Source: an uncultured Clostridia bacterium (GTDB lineage Bacteria > Bacillota > Clostridia > Oscillospirales > Acutalibacteraceae). Taken from it: a DNA stretch of 64,000 bases. The stretch covers positions 124,001-188,000 of the forward strand of contig CANQBP010000001.1 of NCBI GenBank assembly GCA_947589415.1, read 5' to 3'. The position numbers were made by a program, and so were the translations under genes. The notes under the pieces were generated by a model that did no database searches, was not told the DNA's origin, and saw nothing but the letters and a program-made list of their open reading frames with translations. Below, in pieces: positions 16,515 to 24,952 of this stretch. Positions within the stretch are counted from its first letter, which is position 1. Each line of letters starts with the position of its first letter.

Positions 16515-18809
16515 ATGAAACGACCTCTTGCGGTAATAGGCTTCACGTTTCTTGCGGCAGCCGTCGTTTCATTTTTCCTCGGTTTAGACGGGCTTACGGT
16601 ATTTATTGCTGTTTTTGTGTGTCTTGCAGCATTATTTCTTAAATGCGGGAAAACAAGAAGAAATGTTATTTTGCCTGCTGTTTGTATAACCACCGCAGTA
16701 TCGCTTTTTTGGCTTATGTGTTTTAATTCGGTCTATGTTAAGCCTACTGAAGAACTTTACGGGAAAACAGCGGTAATAACCGGAGAAATATGTGATCTGC
16801 CGTATGAGAATGACGGGAGAACATATTACAAAATAGAAACATCGGAAATAGGATTGCCCGATGTTGTGCAAAAGACAAAGATACTTGTATCATCATCAAA
16901 AGCAATTCGTGCGGATTTGTATGATACAATAACCGTAACGGTAAATATTTATCCGCAATCCGAAAATTTATATAAGTATTATAATATTTCAAGGGGAAAT
17001 TATCTTACCGGCAGTATAGATAACTATGCAGAAATAAAGATAAAAGAAAATGACAGTAAGCCGTTGTTTTACTATGCGCTGATTATAAGGAAACATATAC
17101 TCGATACAATAAACGATCAGCTTCCGAAAGAGCAGGCAGGTTTTGTCAGTGCCGTGCTTCTTGCAGACAAAAGCGGATTGAAAGAGGAAGATAAATCCGT
17201 ATTCCGTGATGCGGGTATATCACACATTATAGCCGTATCGGGATTTCACCTTGCCGTTATAACTCAACTTATGATGCTCTTTCTTACATTTATCTGTATG
17301 GGAAAGAAAAGAGTTGCTTCATTTATATGTGCGGGGTTTGTATTTTTGTATATGTCCGTGGTCGGGTTTACTCCGTCTGTTGTAAGAGCCGGTATTATGC
17401 AGATACTATTTTTGTTCGGTCAGTCAATTTCGGAAAAAGCAGATTCAATCAACTCTCTTGGTCTGGCTGCACTTATTATTTGTTTTATTAACCCGTATTC
17501 GGCTGTTGATACAGGTTTTTTACTGTCATTTTCCGCAACGCTCGGAATTGTTTTGTGGAGCGGCAGGATATCCTCATTCGTTAAAAGACGGCTTTATCCG
17601 AAAGATGAGATGAGAACGGGCGCTCTAAGCACTTTCCTGTTTATTGTAAAAACACCTTTGTGCGGTCTGATATCCGTAATTTCCGCAAGCGTGAGTGCGG
17701 TTTCTTTTTCCGTACCGATAATGCTTGTATATTTTAAGAGCTTTGCGGTCTATACCGTACTTACAAATATTTGTGTAAGCGCTGCCGCATCGGTACTTAT
17801 TTTTACTGCTCTGATAATGGTATTTTTGCGAATTAGTGTGATTTTTGCATTTCTTGAGTTGCCGTTTATCGCATTGACCGGACTTCTTGTGAATTATATA
17901 ACAACTGTTGCCCGTTATATTTCCGAACTTCCGTTTTCCGTAATAAAACTTTCGGAAGATTTTGTTCCGATATGTATAACGGTTTCTGTAATTCTTTTTG
18001 CCTTGATTTTTTCATTATACAAGGGTAAAAAGTATATTGCAGCGGGCTTTTATATAATATGTGTTACAGTAATTTTCGTAATAGGAGCTGTAACGGACAA
18101 AATATTGGAACGGGGAAGTATAAAGATAAGTATTATGGACTGCGGAGATGGTCTTACAGTTATTATGACCGATAAAGAAGATGTGTCGGTATTATTTTGC
18201 GGCGGAAGTTATGACAGATTGTACGATATTAAAAATTATTTAAGTGACAGCGGCATACGAAATATAAATTATATGCTTATTTACGGGGATAACAAAAATA
18301 TAAGCGGTTATGCCTCGGATATTATCGAAGAATATGATGTTGATAATATTCAGGTGTATGATGAGAAAAAGTTGAATGAAAGATTGAAATATCTTGCGGG
18401 TGAATGTCCGAATGTGATATACGGGAACACGGGTGATATTGAAACCGTACATATGTACAATACCGATATTCATATATGCAGTACAAATAATAGTTGTGCC
18501 ATGTATTTTGAATTATACGGAAATGATTTTCTTATATGCAGCAAAAATACCGATTGCAGTTTTTTGCCAAAGAACCGGCTTAATGCGGACTATTTTGTCG
18601 TTGAAGGATATGCCGAAAATTTCCGTGAGCTTTCTGTCGGCAGAATAATTGTTTCAGATACGTATGAAAATATACAAAACGATATAGGTATGTATGATGA
18701 AAATATGCGTGATAATATTTATTATACGGCAGGCTGCGGAAATATTGCATTAAGAATTTACGAAAGCGGAAGTGTAAGTGTAGGGAGGGAAGGATATTGG
18801 CTAAGCTGA
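16515..18809 (+). CDS. comEC: ComEC/Rec2-family membrane protein with a degenerate C-terminal domain
   Basis: 764 residues. Three N-terminal hydrophobic helices, an OB-like soluble segment (EELYGKTAVITGEICDLPYE), then the polytopic competence domain with ISHIIAVSGFHLAVITQLM and a run of membrane helices to about residue 525. In naturally competent bacteria ComEC is the inner-membrane DNA channel. The C-terminal part (from about 538, IMDCGDGLTVIM) is in the place of the metallo-beta-lactamase-like domain but lacks the HxHxDH metal motif: the expected stretch reads LIYGDNKNISGY. ATG 16515 has GGAGGG upstream. The gene overlaps holA by 13 bases. Confidence 0.87.
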   Translation: MKRPLAVIGFTFLAAAVVSFFLGLDGLTVFIAVFVCLAALFLKCGKTRRNVILPAVCITTAVSLFWLMCFNSVYVKPTEELYGKTAVITGEICDLPYENDGRTYYKIETSEIGLPDVVQKTKILVSSSKAIRADLYDTITVTVNIYPQSENLYKYYNISRGNYLTGSIDNYAEIKIKENDSKPLFYYALIIRKHILDTINDQLPKEQAGFVSAVLLADKSGLKEEDKSVFRDAGISHIIAVSGFHLAVITQLMMLFLTFICMGKKRVASFICAGFVFLYMSVVGFTPSVVRAGIMQILFLFGQSISEKADSINSLGLAALIICFINPYSAVDTGFLLSFSATLGIVLWSGRISSFVKRRLYPKDEMRTGALSTFLFIVKTPLCGLISVISASVSAVSFSVPIMLVYFKSFAVYTVLTNICVSAAASVLIFTALIMVFLRISVIFAFLELPFIALTGLLVNYITTVARYISELPFSVIKLSEDFVPICITVSVILFALIFSLYKGKKYIAAGFYIICVTVIFVIGAVTDKILERGSIKISIMDCGDGLTVIMTDKEDVSVLFCGGSYDRLYDIKNYLSDSGIRNINYMLIYGDNKNISGYASDIIEEYDVDNIQVYDEKKLNERLKYLAGECPNVIYGNTGDIETVHMYNTDIHICSTNNSCAMYFELYGNDFLICSKNTDCSFLPKNRLNADYFVVEGYAENFRELSVGRIIVSDTYENIQNDIGMYDENMRDNIYYTAGCGNIALRIYESGSVSVGREGYWLS

Positions 18810-19849
18810 ACGAACAGAGTTTTCGTAAGGAACTCTCTTCAAATAAACTTAAAAATCTGTATTTGATATACGGTGAGGAAAAATATCTCGTCAGCAAATA
18901 TACTGATGCACTTATTTCGGCTGCGGTGGGAAAAGAGGCGTCTGAATTTGATTTGTACAAATTCGACTCGGACGTTTCCCTTGAAAATATTTTTTACGCA
19001 GCGGAACAGCTTCCTATGTTTACGGACAGAAAATGTGTTTGCGTAAAAGATTATAATATCAATTCATTGTCCGACGGGGATTATAAACAGCTTGAAACCT
19101 TTTGTTCGGATATATCTCCCGCAACCGTGCTTGTGTTTTCCATGCCGGTGCTAAATGCAGACAGTAAGAAAAAAAGCAATAAGCTCACGAAATTTATTGC
19201 ATTTACCGAAAAATTCGGAAATACGCTTGAACTTAAAAAATTAGACGAAGCTGCGCTCCGTAATAAAATAATATCATGGTGCGGAAAGGTCAAATGTAAA
19301 ATAGACCGCACAAATGCCACAAAAATAATATCGTATGCGGGAACTGACCTCAACACATTAAAAAACGAAACGGATAAACTGTGTGCATATGCGGACGGTG
19401 GTGAGATAACGGAGGATATAATAAGAAAACTTTGTGTAAAAAACAGCGAAGTAAATATTTTTGAATTGTCGGACTGCATAGCAAAAAATGATTTTAATGC
19501 GGCGTATTCCCTAATCAACCTGCTTTTTGAACAAAACGAGCCTCCCGAAATAATATTATCGCTTATCAGCTCGTCGTTTATAGATATCTACCGTGTAAAG
19601 GCGGCATCTGAAGCGGGGAAGAGTATAAATGATACAGCGGAAGATTTTAATTACGGAAGAAGGAGTTTTCTGTTAAAGAGGGCAAATATGTCCGCCTCAA
19701 AATATTCCAAAGATGCACTGAAAGAGATATTTGAGGCGATACTTGATGCTGATATAAAGCTGAAGAGTACGAGGTCGGATCCGAGAATTGTTATAGAGGT
19801 ACTTTTGGCAAAGCTGCTGCTTGCAGTTAAAAGGAGCGGCAGGGTATGA
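18797..19849 (+). CDS. holA: DNA polymerase III delta subunit
   Basis: 350 residues from a TTG start with GGGAGGGAAGG upstream. Starts KNLYLIYGEEKYLVSKY, the usual HolA opening that resembles an AAA+ clamp-loader subunit, with FDSDVSLENIFYAAEQLPMF, and the C-terminal collar region RSDPRIVIEVLLAKLL. Delta opens the sliding clamp. Placement just after comEC is the common Firmicutes order. The end overlaps the next start as ATGA. Confidence 0.93.
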   Translation: MAKLNEQSFRKELSSNKLKNLYLIYGEEKYLVSKYTDALISAAVGKEASEFDLYKFDSDVSLENIFYAAEQLPMFTDRKCVCVKDYNINSLSDGDYKQLETFCSDISPATVLVFSMPVLNADSKKKSNKLTKFIAFTEKFGNTLELKKLDEAALRNKIISWCGKVKCKIDRTNATKIISYAGTDLNTLKNETDKLCAYADGGEITEDIIRKLCVKNSEVNIFELSDCIAKNDFNAAYSLINLLFEQNEPPEIILSLISSSFIDIYRVKAASEAGKSINDTAEDFNYGRRSFLLKRANMSASKYSKDALKEIFEAILDADIKLKSTRSDPRIVIEVLLAKLLLAVKRSGRV

Positions 19850-20457
19850 TCAAGATAAAGGAAGCGGTAATTGTCGAAGGGAAGTACGACAAAATAAAAT
19901 TGTCGAATTTCATTGACGGTCTTATTATAACGACTGACGGTTTCGGTGTATTTAAAAATAAGGAGAAACAGTTACTAATCAGACGACTTGCCGATACGAG
20001 GGGAATACTGATTTTAACCGATAGTGATAGTGCGGGATTTGTGATAAGAAATTTTCTAAAGGGTATTGTGCCGTCAAATAAAATACACCATGCATACATA
20101 CCCGACATAATTGGTAAAGAAAAACGTAAGGATAAACCCTCGAAAGAGGGAAAGCTGGGTGTTGAAGGGATATCTGACGATATTTTAAGGCAGGCTATAT
20201 CTAAGTCCGGCGTGCAGTGTGAAATATCAGAGGAAAATGTCAGAGAAAGATGCGGCATTACAAAGTCTGATTTTTATGAATACGGTTTGACCGGTACGTT
20301 TAATTCAAATAAGAACAGGCAGAAACTGAAAAAATATTTGTCATTACCCGAAAATATGGCTGCAAATTCGCTGCTTGATGTTCTTAATTGTATAATGACA
20401 CATGAAGAGTTTACGACACTTTGCGGTAAACTGTTTTCAGATGACAACGGAGGATAA
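19846..20457 (+). CDS. rnmV: TOPRIM protein of the RNase M5 type
   Basis: 203 residues. The TOPRIM catalytic motifs are AVIVEGKYDKIKL (Glu) and GILILTDSDSAGFVIRN (DxD), followed by a C-terminal DUF4093-like region. This matches ribonuclease M5, which matures 5S rRNA. It is usually beside ksgA, but here it is coupled to holA by a four-base overlap and precedes an RNase Z-like gene. The activity is inferred from the family; the symbol is tentative. Confidence 0.72.
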   Translation: MIKIKEAVIVEGKYDKIKLSNFIDGLIITTDGFGVFKNKEKQLLIRRLADTRGILILTDSDSAGFVIRNFLKGIVPSNKIHHAYIPDIIGKEKRKDKPSKEGKLGVEGISDDILRQAISKSGVQCEISEENVRERCGITKSDFYEYGLTGTFNSNKNRQKLKKYLSLPENMAANSLLDVLNCIMTHEEFTTLCGKLFSDDNGG

Positions 20458-20459
20458 AT

Positions 20460-21368
20460 ATGCTTAATGTTACGATGCTCGGTACGGGGGGTATGATGCC
20501 TCTTAGGGACAGATGGCTCACGTCATGTATAATAAACAGTGAGGGACGTTCCATACTTGTCGATTGCGGAGAGGGTACTCAAATAGCACTTAAAAATACT
20601 GCCTGTAAGTTTAAGCCGATAGATATAATATGTATAACGCATTTCCATGCCGACCATATATCGGGGCTGCCGGGATTTCTTTTGTCAATGGGGAACGAGG
20701 GGAGAGAAGAACCTGTTACCATTGTAGGGCCAAAGGGAATTGAACAGGTTGTGAGGAGTATTTGTATTATTGCTCAAAATTTACCGTTTGAGATACACTT
20801 TGAGGAGGCAGCGGACGGCAAAAACGATTTGAAATGCGGAGATATAGAAATTATTCCGTTTGAGGTAAAACATAGTACGGAATGTTTGGGGTATTCTTTT
20901 ATTCTGCCGAGAAAAGGAAAATTTAATACGGAAAAGGCAAGGATAAACGATGTTCCGATGAAGATATGGAGCAAACTGCAAAAGCTCGGAAAACTCGAAT
21001 ATGAAGGCAGGGTATATACGTATGATATGGTGTCGGAAGGTGAGAGGCAGGGTATAAAGGTAACGTATTGTACGGACACAAGACCTGTACCGAATATTGT
21101 AAAATATGCCGAAAACTCGGATCTTTTCATTTGTGAGGGACTTTACTACGAACCGGAAAAAATCGAAAGGGCGAGAAAGACAGGTCACATGATATATTCC
21201 GAGGCGGCAAACCTTGCACTTGAGGCGGGCGTAAAAGAGATGTGGCTTACGCATTACAGCCCTGCGGTTATAAAACCGGAGGAAGGTATCAGTCAGGCAA
21301 CAAATATTTTCCCTTATACAAAATGCGGTTATGACGGAAAAACCGTGACGATACCGTTTTCGGACTAA
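20460..21368 (+). CDS. rnz: RNase Z-like metallo-beta-lactamase
   Basis: 302 residues. MLGTGGMMP start, LVDCGEGTQIAL, and the zinc motif THFHADHISGLPGFL are typical of tRNase Z, as are VKHSTECLGYSF, TYCTDTRP, EGLYYEPE and WLTHYSPAV. tRNase Z cuts the 3' trailer of tRNA precursors, which fits tRNAs here that lack an encoded CCA. It starts two bases after the RNase M5-like gene, giving a small RNA-processing pair. A terminator follows. Confidence 0.88.
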   Translation: MLNVTMLGTGGMMPLRDRWLTSCIINSEGRSILVDCGEGTQIALKNTACKFKPIDIICITHFHADHISGLPGFLLSMGNEGREEPVTIVGPKGIEQVVRSICIIAQNLPFEIHFEEAADGKNDLKCGDIEIIPFEVKHSTECLGYSFILPRKGKFNTEKARINDVPMKIWSKLQKLGKLEYEGRVYTYDMVSEGERQGIKVTYCTDTRPVPNIVKYAENSDLFICEGLYYEPEKIERARKTGHMIYSEAANLALEAGVKEMWLTHYSPAVIKPEEGISQATNIFPYTKCGYDGKTVTIPFSD

Positions 21369-21381
21369 GGGTATATTTTTT

Positions 21382-21418
21382 GGGAGCGGCTCATAAGGGT
21401 CGCTCCCGATATTTTTCT
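21382..21418 (+). terminator. Rho-independent terminator after the dxs-rnz run
   Basis: GGGAGCG and CGCTCCC (21382-21388 and 21401-21407) form the stem, followed by GATATTTTTCT. The T tract is only on the plus strand, so it mainly ends the rnz transcript. Confidence 0.8.
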
Positions 21419-21420
21419 GT

Positions 21421-23457
21421 TTACTGCATAAACAAATCAAATAAAATATTAGCGGCAATACAGCATACAATACCGCATAACGTGGGCAGTATAAAGGACA
21501 GTATTGCCCATTTTATGCTGCCTGTTTCTTTTTTTACGGTTATACAGGTAGTGGAACAGGGGAAATGCATAAGGGTAAAGATAAGAGTACATACTGCGGT
21601 TTTAATTGTCCAGCCGTTGCTTATAAGGATATCATGAAGCTGAGTAAGACTTCCGTAATCTGTCATTGTCCCGTTGCTCAAATATATCATAAGTGTTGTG
21701 GGAAGAACAATTTCATTCGCCGGAAATCCGAGTATGAAACCGGTCAGTATAGCACCGTCAAGTCCCATTATTTTGGCAAAAGGATCAAGAAATGTTGTTA
21801 TATATGAAATTATGGTTTCCGAACCTATGTGTATATTAGCAAGTATCCATATGATTGCACCTGCCGGTACGGCAACAAGAACAGCCCTGCCGAGAACAAA
21901 TACAGTCCTGTCAAGAAGTGAACGAACAATTGTTTTGCCGATTTGAGGTACTCTGTAAGGAGGAAGCTCCATAAGAAAACTTTTTCCTCCGACCTTTAAA
22001 ATGGTTTTTGACAAAATGAATGATATTAAAAGCGAAACGAGAATACTTACAAGTATAATTCCGACAAGAATGAGTGCGCTGACTGCCGATTGTACGGCTA
22101 TCGGGAAAACGCCGACAAAAAACATGGATATAATTGCAATAAGAGTAGGAAACCTGCCGTTACAAGGTGAAAAGTTGTTGGTAAGCACAGCGATTTTTCT
22201 TTCGCTTTCCCCGTCAATAATTCTGCACCCGGTTACTCCGCAGGCATTACACCCGAATCCCATTAACATCGTGAGTCCTTGCTTTCCGTTCGTTCCCGCA
22301 CGGCAGAATACGGAATCAAGATTAAATGCAACCCTCGGCAAATAGCCCAGATCTTCAAGAATGGTGAAAAGCGGAAAAAATATTGCCATGGGCGGCAGCA
22401 TTACGGAAACTACGTTGGAAAGAGTCGTATATACGCCGTCTATGAGCATATTTTTAAGCCAAAAGGGTGTATTAAGATTATCGGCAAGTATTGTCAGCTT
22501 TTCCCCTATAAATGTAAATAGGGAACTCAGCCATTCAGAGGGATAATTTGCCCCGACTATGGTTATATAGAATATTACGGCAAAGAGCATCAGCATAATT
22601 GGTATCCCGAAGATCCGTGAGGTGAGAATTTTATCGGCTTTTCGGTCACGGTTTCTGTATTCGCCGTTTTTTCTGCTTACGCAAATTTTATATATCTCTT
22701 CACATTGGCGAACACGTATAGCCGCAATATTATCTCTTATATCCCCGTCCGCAAACTTTTTTGCTTTTTCTATCGCATTGTTAATAGTATTATTATCCGT
22801 TATATCCTGTTTTCTTTCAAGGATATGTATTGCCGTCCGCCTTTTGTCATTTTCCGGTATATCGGTTAATGCTTCGCTCACAATTTGAATTGCTTTTTCT
22901 GTTTTATCATCGAACTTTCTTGTTATACTGTAAGTTTTGGTTTTTCCCGATGCGACGTTGTATATTTCGTCTATCAGACGCTTTAGTCCCTGCTTTTTTC
23001 TTGCGGCGGTTGCAACAACGGGAACGCCCAGCTGAAGTGATAATTCATCATAATCTATATTTATATGCTGCTTTTCTGCTTCATCGGCAAGATTTACGCA
23101 TACAACCGCCTTGTTTGTAATTTGCAGTATTTGCAGGACAAGATTAAGATTTCTTTCAATACAGGTTGCATCTGTAACGACAGCTATACAGTCGTATTTT
23201 ACCGTTTCTATTGCATTAAGCGCAGCCATTTCGTCAGGTGATGAGGCGTTGAGTGAATACGTTCCGGGAAGATCCAAAAGTCTGAAGATTTTGGAATTAA
23301 ATTTATAGCTGCCTTCGGCAGTACTAACAGTTTTGCCCGCCCAGTTACCGGTATGCTGTTTCATACCGGTAAGGGCATTGAATACGGTACTTTTACCCAC
23401 ATTCGGATTACCCGCAAGCAAAACCGTATATTCGTTCTTTGCATTGCTTACAGTCAT
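21421..23457 (-). CDS. feoB: Ferrous iron transporter FeoB
   Basis: 678 residues. The cytoplasmic G domain has G1 GNPNVGKS, G3 DLPGTYSL and a G4-like NLADEAE. A helical guanine-dissociation region follows, then the membrane part with paired Gate motifs (GFGCNACGVTGCRI, and LGFPANEIV) and about ten hydrophobic helices. It imports Fe2+ powered or gated by GTP. feoA ends four bases upstream, with GGGAG before ATG. The short Cys-rich tail of some FeoBs is not seen. Confidence 0.95.
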   Translation of the reverse strand: MTVSNAKNEYTVLLAGNPNVGKSTVFNALTGMKQHTGNWAGKTVSTAEGSYKFNSKIFRLLDLPGTYSLNASSPDEMAALNAIETVKYDCIAVVTDATCIERNLNLVLQILQITNKAVVCVNLADEAEKQHINIDYDELSLQLGVPVVATAARKKQGLKRLIDEIYNVASGKTKTYSITRKFDDKTEKAIQIVSEALTDIPENDKRRTAIHILERKQDITDNNTINNAIEKAKKFADGDIRDNIAAIRVRQCEEIYKICVSRKNGEYRNRDRKADKILTSRIFGIPIMLMLFAVIFYITIVGANYPSEWLSSLFTFIGEKLTILADNLNTPFWLKNMLIDGVYTTLSNVVSVMLPPMAIFFPLFTILEDLGYLPRVAFNLDSVFCRAGTNGKQGLTMLMGFGCNACGVTGCRIIDGESERKIAVLTNNFSPCNGRFPTLIAIISMFFVGVFPIAVQSAVSALILVGIILVSILVSLLISFILSKTILKVGGKSFLMELPPYRVPQIGKTIVRSLLDRTVFVLGRAVLVAVPAGAIIWILANIHIGSETIISYITTFLDPFAKIMGLDGAILTGFILGFPANEIVLPTTLMIYLSNGTMTDYGSLTQLHDILISNGWTIKTAVCTLIFTLMHFPCSTTCITVKKETGSIKWAILSFILPTLCGIVCCIAANILFDLFMQ

Positions 23458-23461
23458 AGAC

Positions 23462-23707
23462 TCACTCCCTGTAATCGGTAATAATAATTTTGTCTGTATC
23501 TTTTTTTCTTATTGCCATTAGTGTTCCTCTAAAGGAATACGCGCAGGGATCTCCGCCGGGACTTTTACATACCGCCTCTATACGTGTTCCGCATATAAGT
23601 CCCAAATTCATAAGCTGCTTCTTTAATTTATCATCACGGGGCAGACGGTAAATTATTCCGCAGCCTCCCATTGGTAATTCAGTCAGTGTAATATAATTAT
23701 TTTGCAT
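23462..23707 (-). CDS. feoA: FeoA-family SH3-like protein
   Basis: 81 residues. Single SH3-like FeoA domain: LTELPMGGCGIIYRL, LKKQLMNLGLICGTRIEAV, and CAYSFRGTLMAIRK. It probably regulates or stabilises FeoB. AAAAGGAG lies upstream. A weak candidate promoter, GTAACA with 17 bases to TAGAAT, lies on the minus strand near 23741-23769. I found no convincing Fur or DtxR-type palindrome. Confidence 0.92.
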   Translation of the reverse strand: MQNNYITLTELPMGGCGIIYRLPRDDKLKKQLMNLGLICGTRIEAVCKSPGGDPCAYSFRGTLMAIRKKDTDKIIITDYRE

Positions 23708-23843
23708 TTGATAACTCCGCTCCTTTTATCCTCAATATTATTCTATGTATTTATTTTTTTTATGTTACATGAAGAAATATTAAGATAAAATGAACGTATG
23801 TAAAAATGTTTAATAAAAACAATGAGTAAGTTAATTTGTAAAA

Positions 23844-23893
23844 CAAAAAAACACAAAACCGGCATTAAAATAAGCTAACGCCTGTTTTGTGTT
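23844..23893 (-). terminator. Terminator of the tRNA-Thr/tRNA-Tyr transcript
   Basis: On the minus strand ACACAAAAC pairs with GTTTTGTGT (plus 23851-23859 and 23884-23892), partly extended by GGC with GCC, followed by a run of Ts. Confidence 0.85.
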
Positions 23894-23911
23894 ATAACAT
23901 CTGAAACTAAA

Positions 23912-23992
23912 TGGGGGAGGGCGGATTCGAACCACCGAAGCCGAAGCAACAGATTTACAGTCTGCCCCATTTGACCGCTCTGGAACTCCCCC
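23912..23992 (-). tRNA. tRNA-Tyr (GTA anticodon)
   Basis: 81 bases, class II. The acceptor GGGGGAG pairs with CTCCCCC, A is the discriminator, the anticodon loop reads CTGTAAA with GTA, a long variable arm is present and the T loop is GTTCGAATC. No CCA is encoded. It lies eight bases after tRNA-Thr on the same strand. Confidence 0.95.
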
Positions 23993-24000
23993 GAATATTA

Positions 24001-24073
24001 AGCTGGTGGACAGACTCGAACTCCCGACCTGCTGATTACAAATCAGCTGCTCTACCAACTGAGCTACACCAGC
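24001..24073 (-). tRNA. tRNA-Thr (TGT anticodon)
   Basis: 73 bases. The acceptor GCTGGTG pairs with CACCAGC, the D arm is TAGCTCAGTTGGTAGAGCA, the anticodon stem-loop CTGATTTGTAATCAG carries TGT, and the T loop is GTTCGAGTC. No CCA is encoded. It is first in a two-tRNA transcript. Confidence 0.95.
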
Positions 24074-24105
24074 TTGTTTTTCCGCCGTTTTCCGACGGCT
24101 TTATT

Positions 24106-24134
24106 ATAATACCATATTATTTATTGTTTGTCAA
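24106..24134 (-). promoter_or_regulatory. Promoter of the tRNA-Thr/tRNA-Tyr transcript
   Basis: On the minus strand TTGACA (plus 24129-24134), a 17-base spacer and TATTAT (24106-24111) with a TGG extended -10. A short leader with a GCCGT/ACGGC hairpin precedes tRNA-Thr. Confidence 0.82.
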
Positions 24135-24212
24135 TACTTTTATTTGTTTTTTTATAAAATTTTATGAATTTTATAAGCAATTATATAAAATGTTATTTGA
24201 GGTATTATACAA

Positions 24213-24950
24213 TCATTTATCCTTTTTATTGATATAGTTATCAGCAATATCGTCCCAGCGAGGAATTGATAGCTTAACACCATAAAATTTCTCATAACTT
24301 GCAAGGAATTTTCTTTTCCAAGAAGATGCACTTTCATGGGTCTTAGGATTTTGATATACCGTTTCCTCTACTGCGGATATAAAGTCCTCTAAGCAGGAAA
24401 ACATCGGGTAATTGCCAATCTTTTTGCTGTACCATACACCCGGTCTGATTTTATGTACAACACCTTGCTTAACCTGAAGATTTAATGCCCAGTTATCCAT
24501 TCTTCTGGTGATTTCCCATACTTTCTTGATCCACAAGTCTTTTATCGTTACTATACCGTCCTCGTTCATATCGTAGCCGAAGATAAGGTAATCAACATTA
24601 AGCATATATGGCTTGTCTATGATTTCTTCCTCATACATACGAAAATCAGCTATATCAAAGCCGGGACTTGCCGATCTGTTGAAAGCCTTTACCTCTAAGA
24701 GATCTCTTGTTAAATCATCAGGATTGAGAAAAAAGTCAGGCGGCATTTGTGTATTCTCGGATGGAGCGTATTCAATACCTCTCTTATCGAGCCAACCTTG
24801 CAACCATTCCTGTATTATATTGCCAACTACATCTTTTTGCTTGACGATAATATCTACGTCTCCAAAATAAAACTTGATCTGTCCCTCTAATTCGAGGACT
24901 TTATCTTCATTTATCAGTTTGTCATATACTTGCCCTGCTGTTAATCTCAT
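24213..24950 (-). CDS. Type II restriction endonuclease, probably NgoBV/NlaIV-like
   Basis: 245 residues. A PD-(D/E)xK nuclease core is visible: D72 in PPDFFLN, then E86 and K88 in LLEVKAFN. The overall layout resembles the NgoBV/NlaIV family, which recognises GGNNCC; that specificity is recalled, not shown here. It starts two bases after the cytosine methyltransferase stop, so the two form a restriction-modification operon. A methyltransferase read first is usual, protecting the host before the nuclease builds up. No clear terminator follows; an AT-rich stretch precedes the tRNA-Thr promoter. Confidence 0.8.
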   Translation of the reverse strand: MRLTAGQVYDKLINEDKVLELEGQIKFYFGDVDIIVKQKDVVGNIIQEWLQGWLDKRGIEYAPSENTQMPPDFFLNPDDLTRDLLEVKAFNRSASPGFDIADFRMYEEEIIDKPYMLNVDYLIFGYDMNEDGIVTIKDLWIKKVWEITRRMDNWALNLQVKQGVVHKIRPGVWYSKKIGNYPMFSCLEDFISAVEETVYQNPKTHESASSWKRKFLASYEKFYGVKLSIPRWDDIADNYINKKDK

Positions 24951-24952
24951 AT

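Noticed and set aside
23708-23843. A Fur or DtxR operator before feoA
   Set aside because: Only AT-rich sequence and a weak promoter are seen; no palindrome with the expected half-sites.
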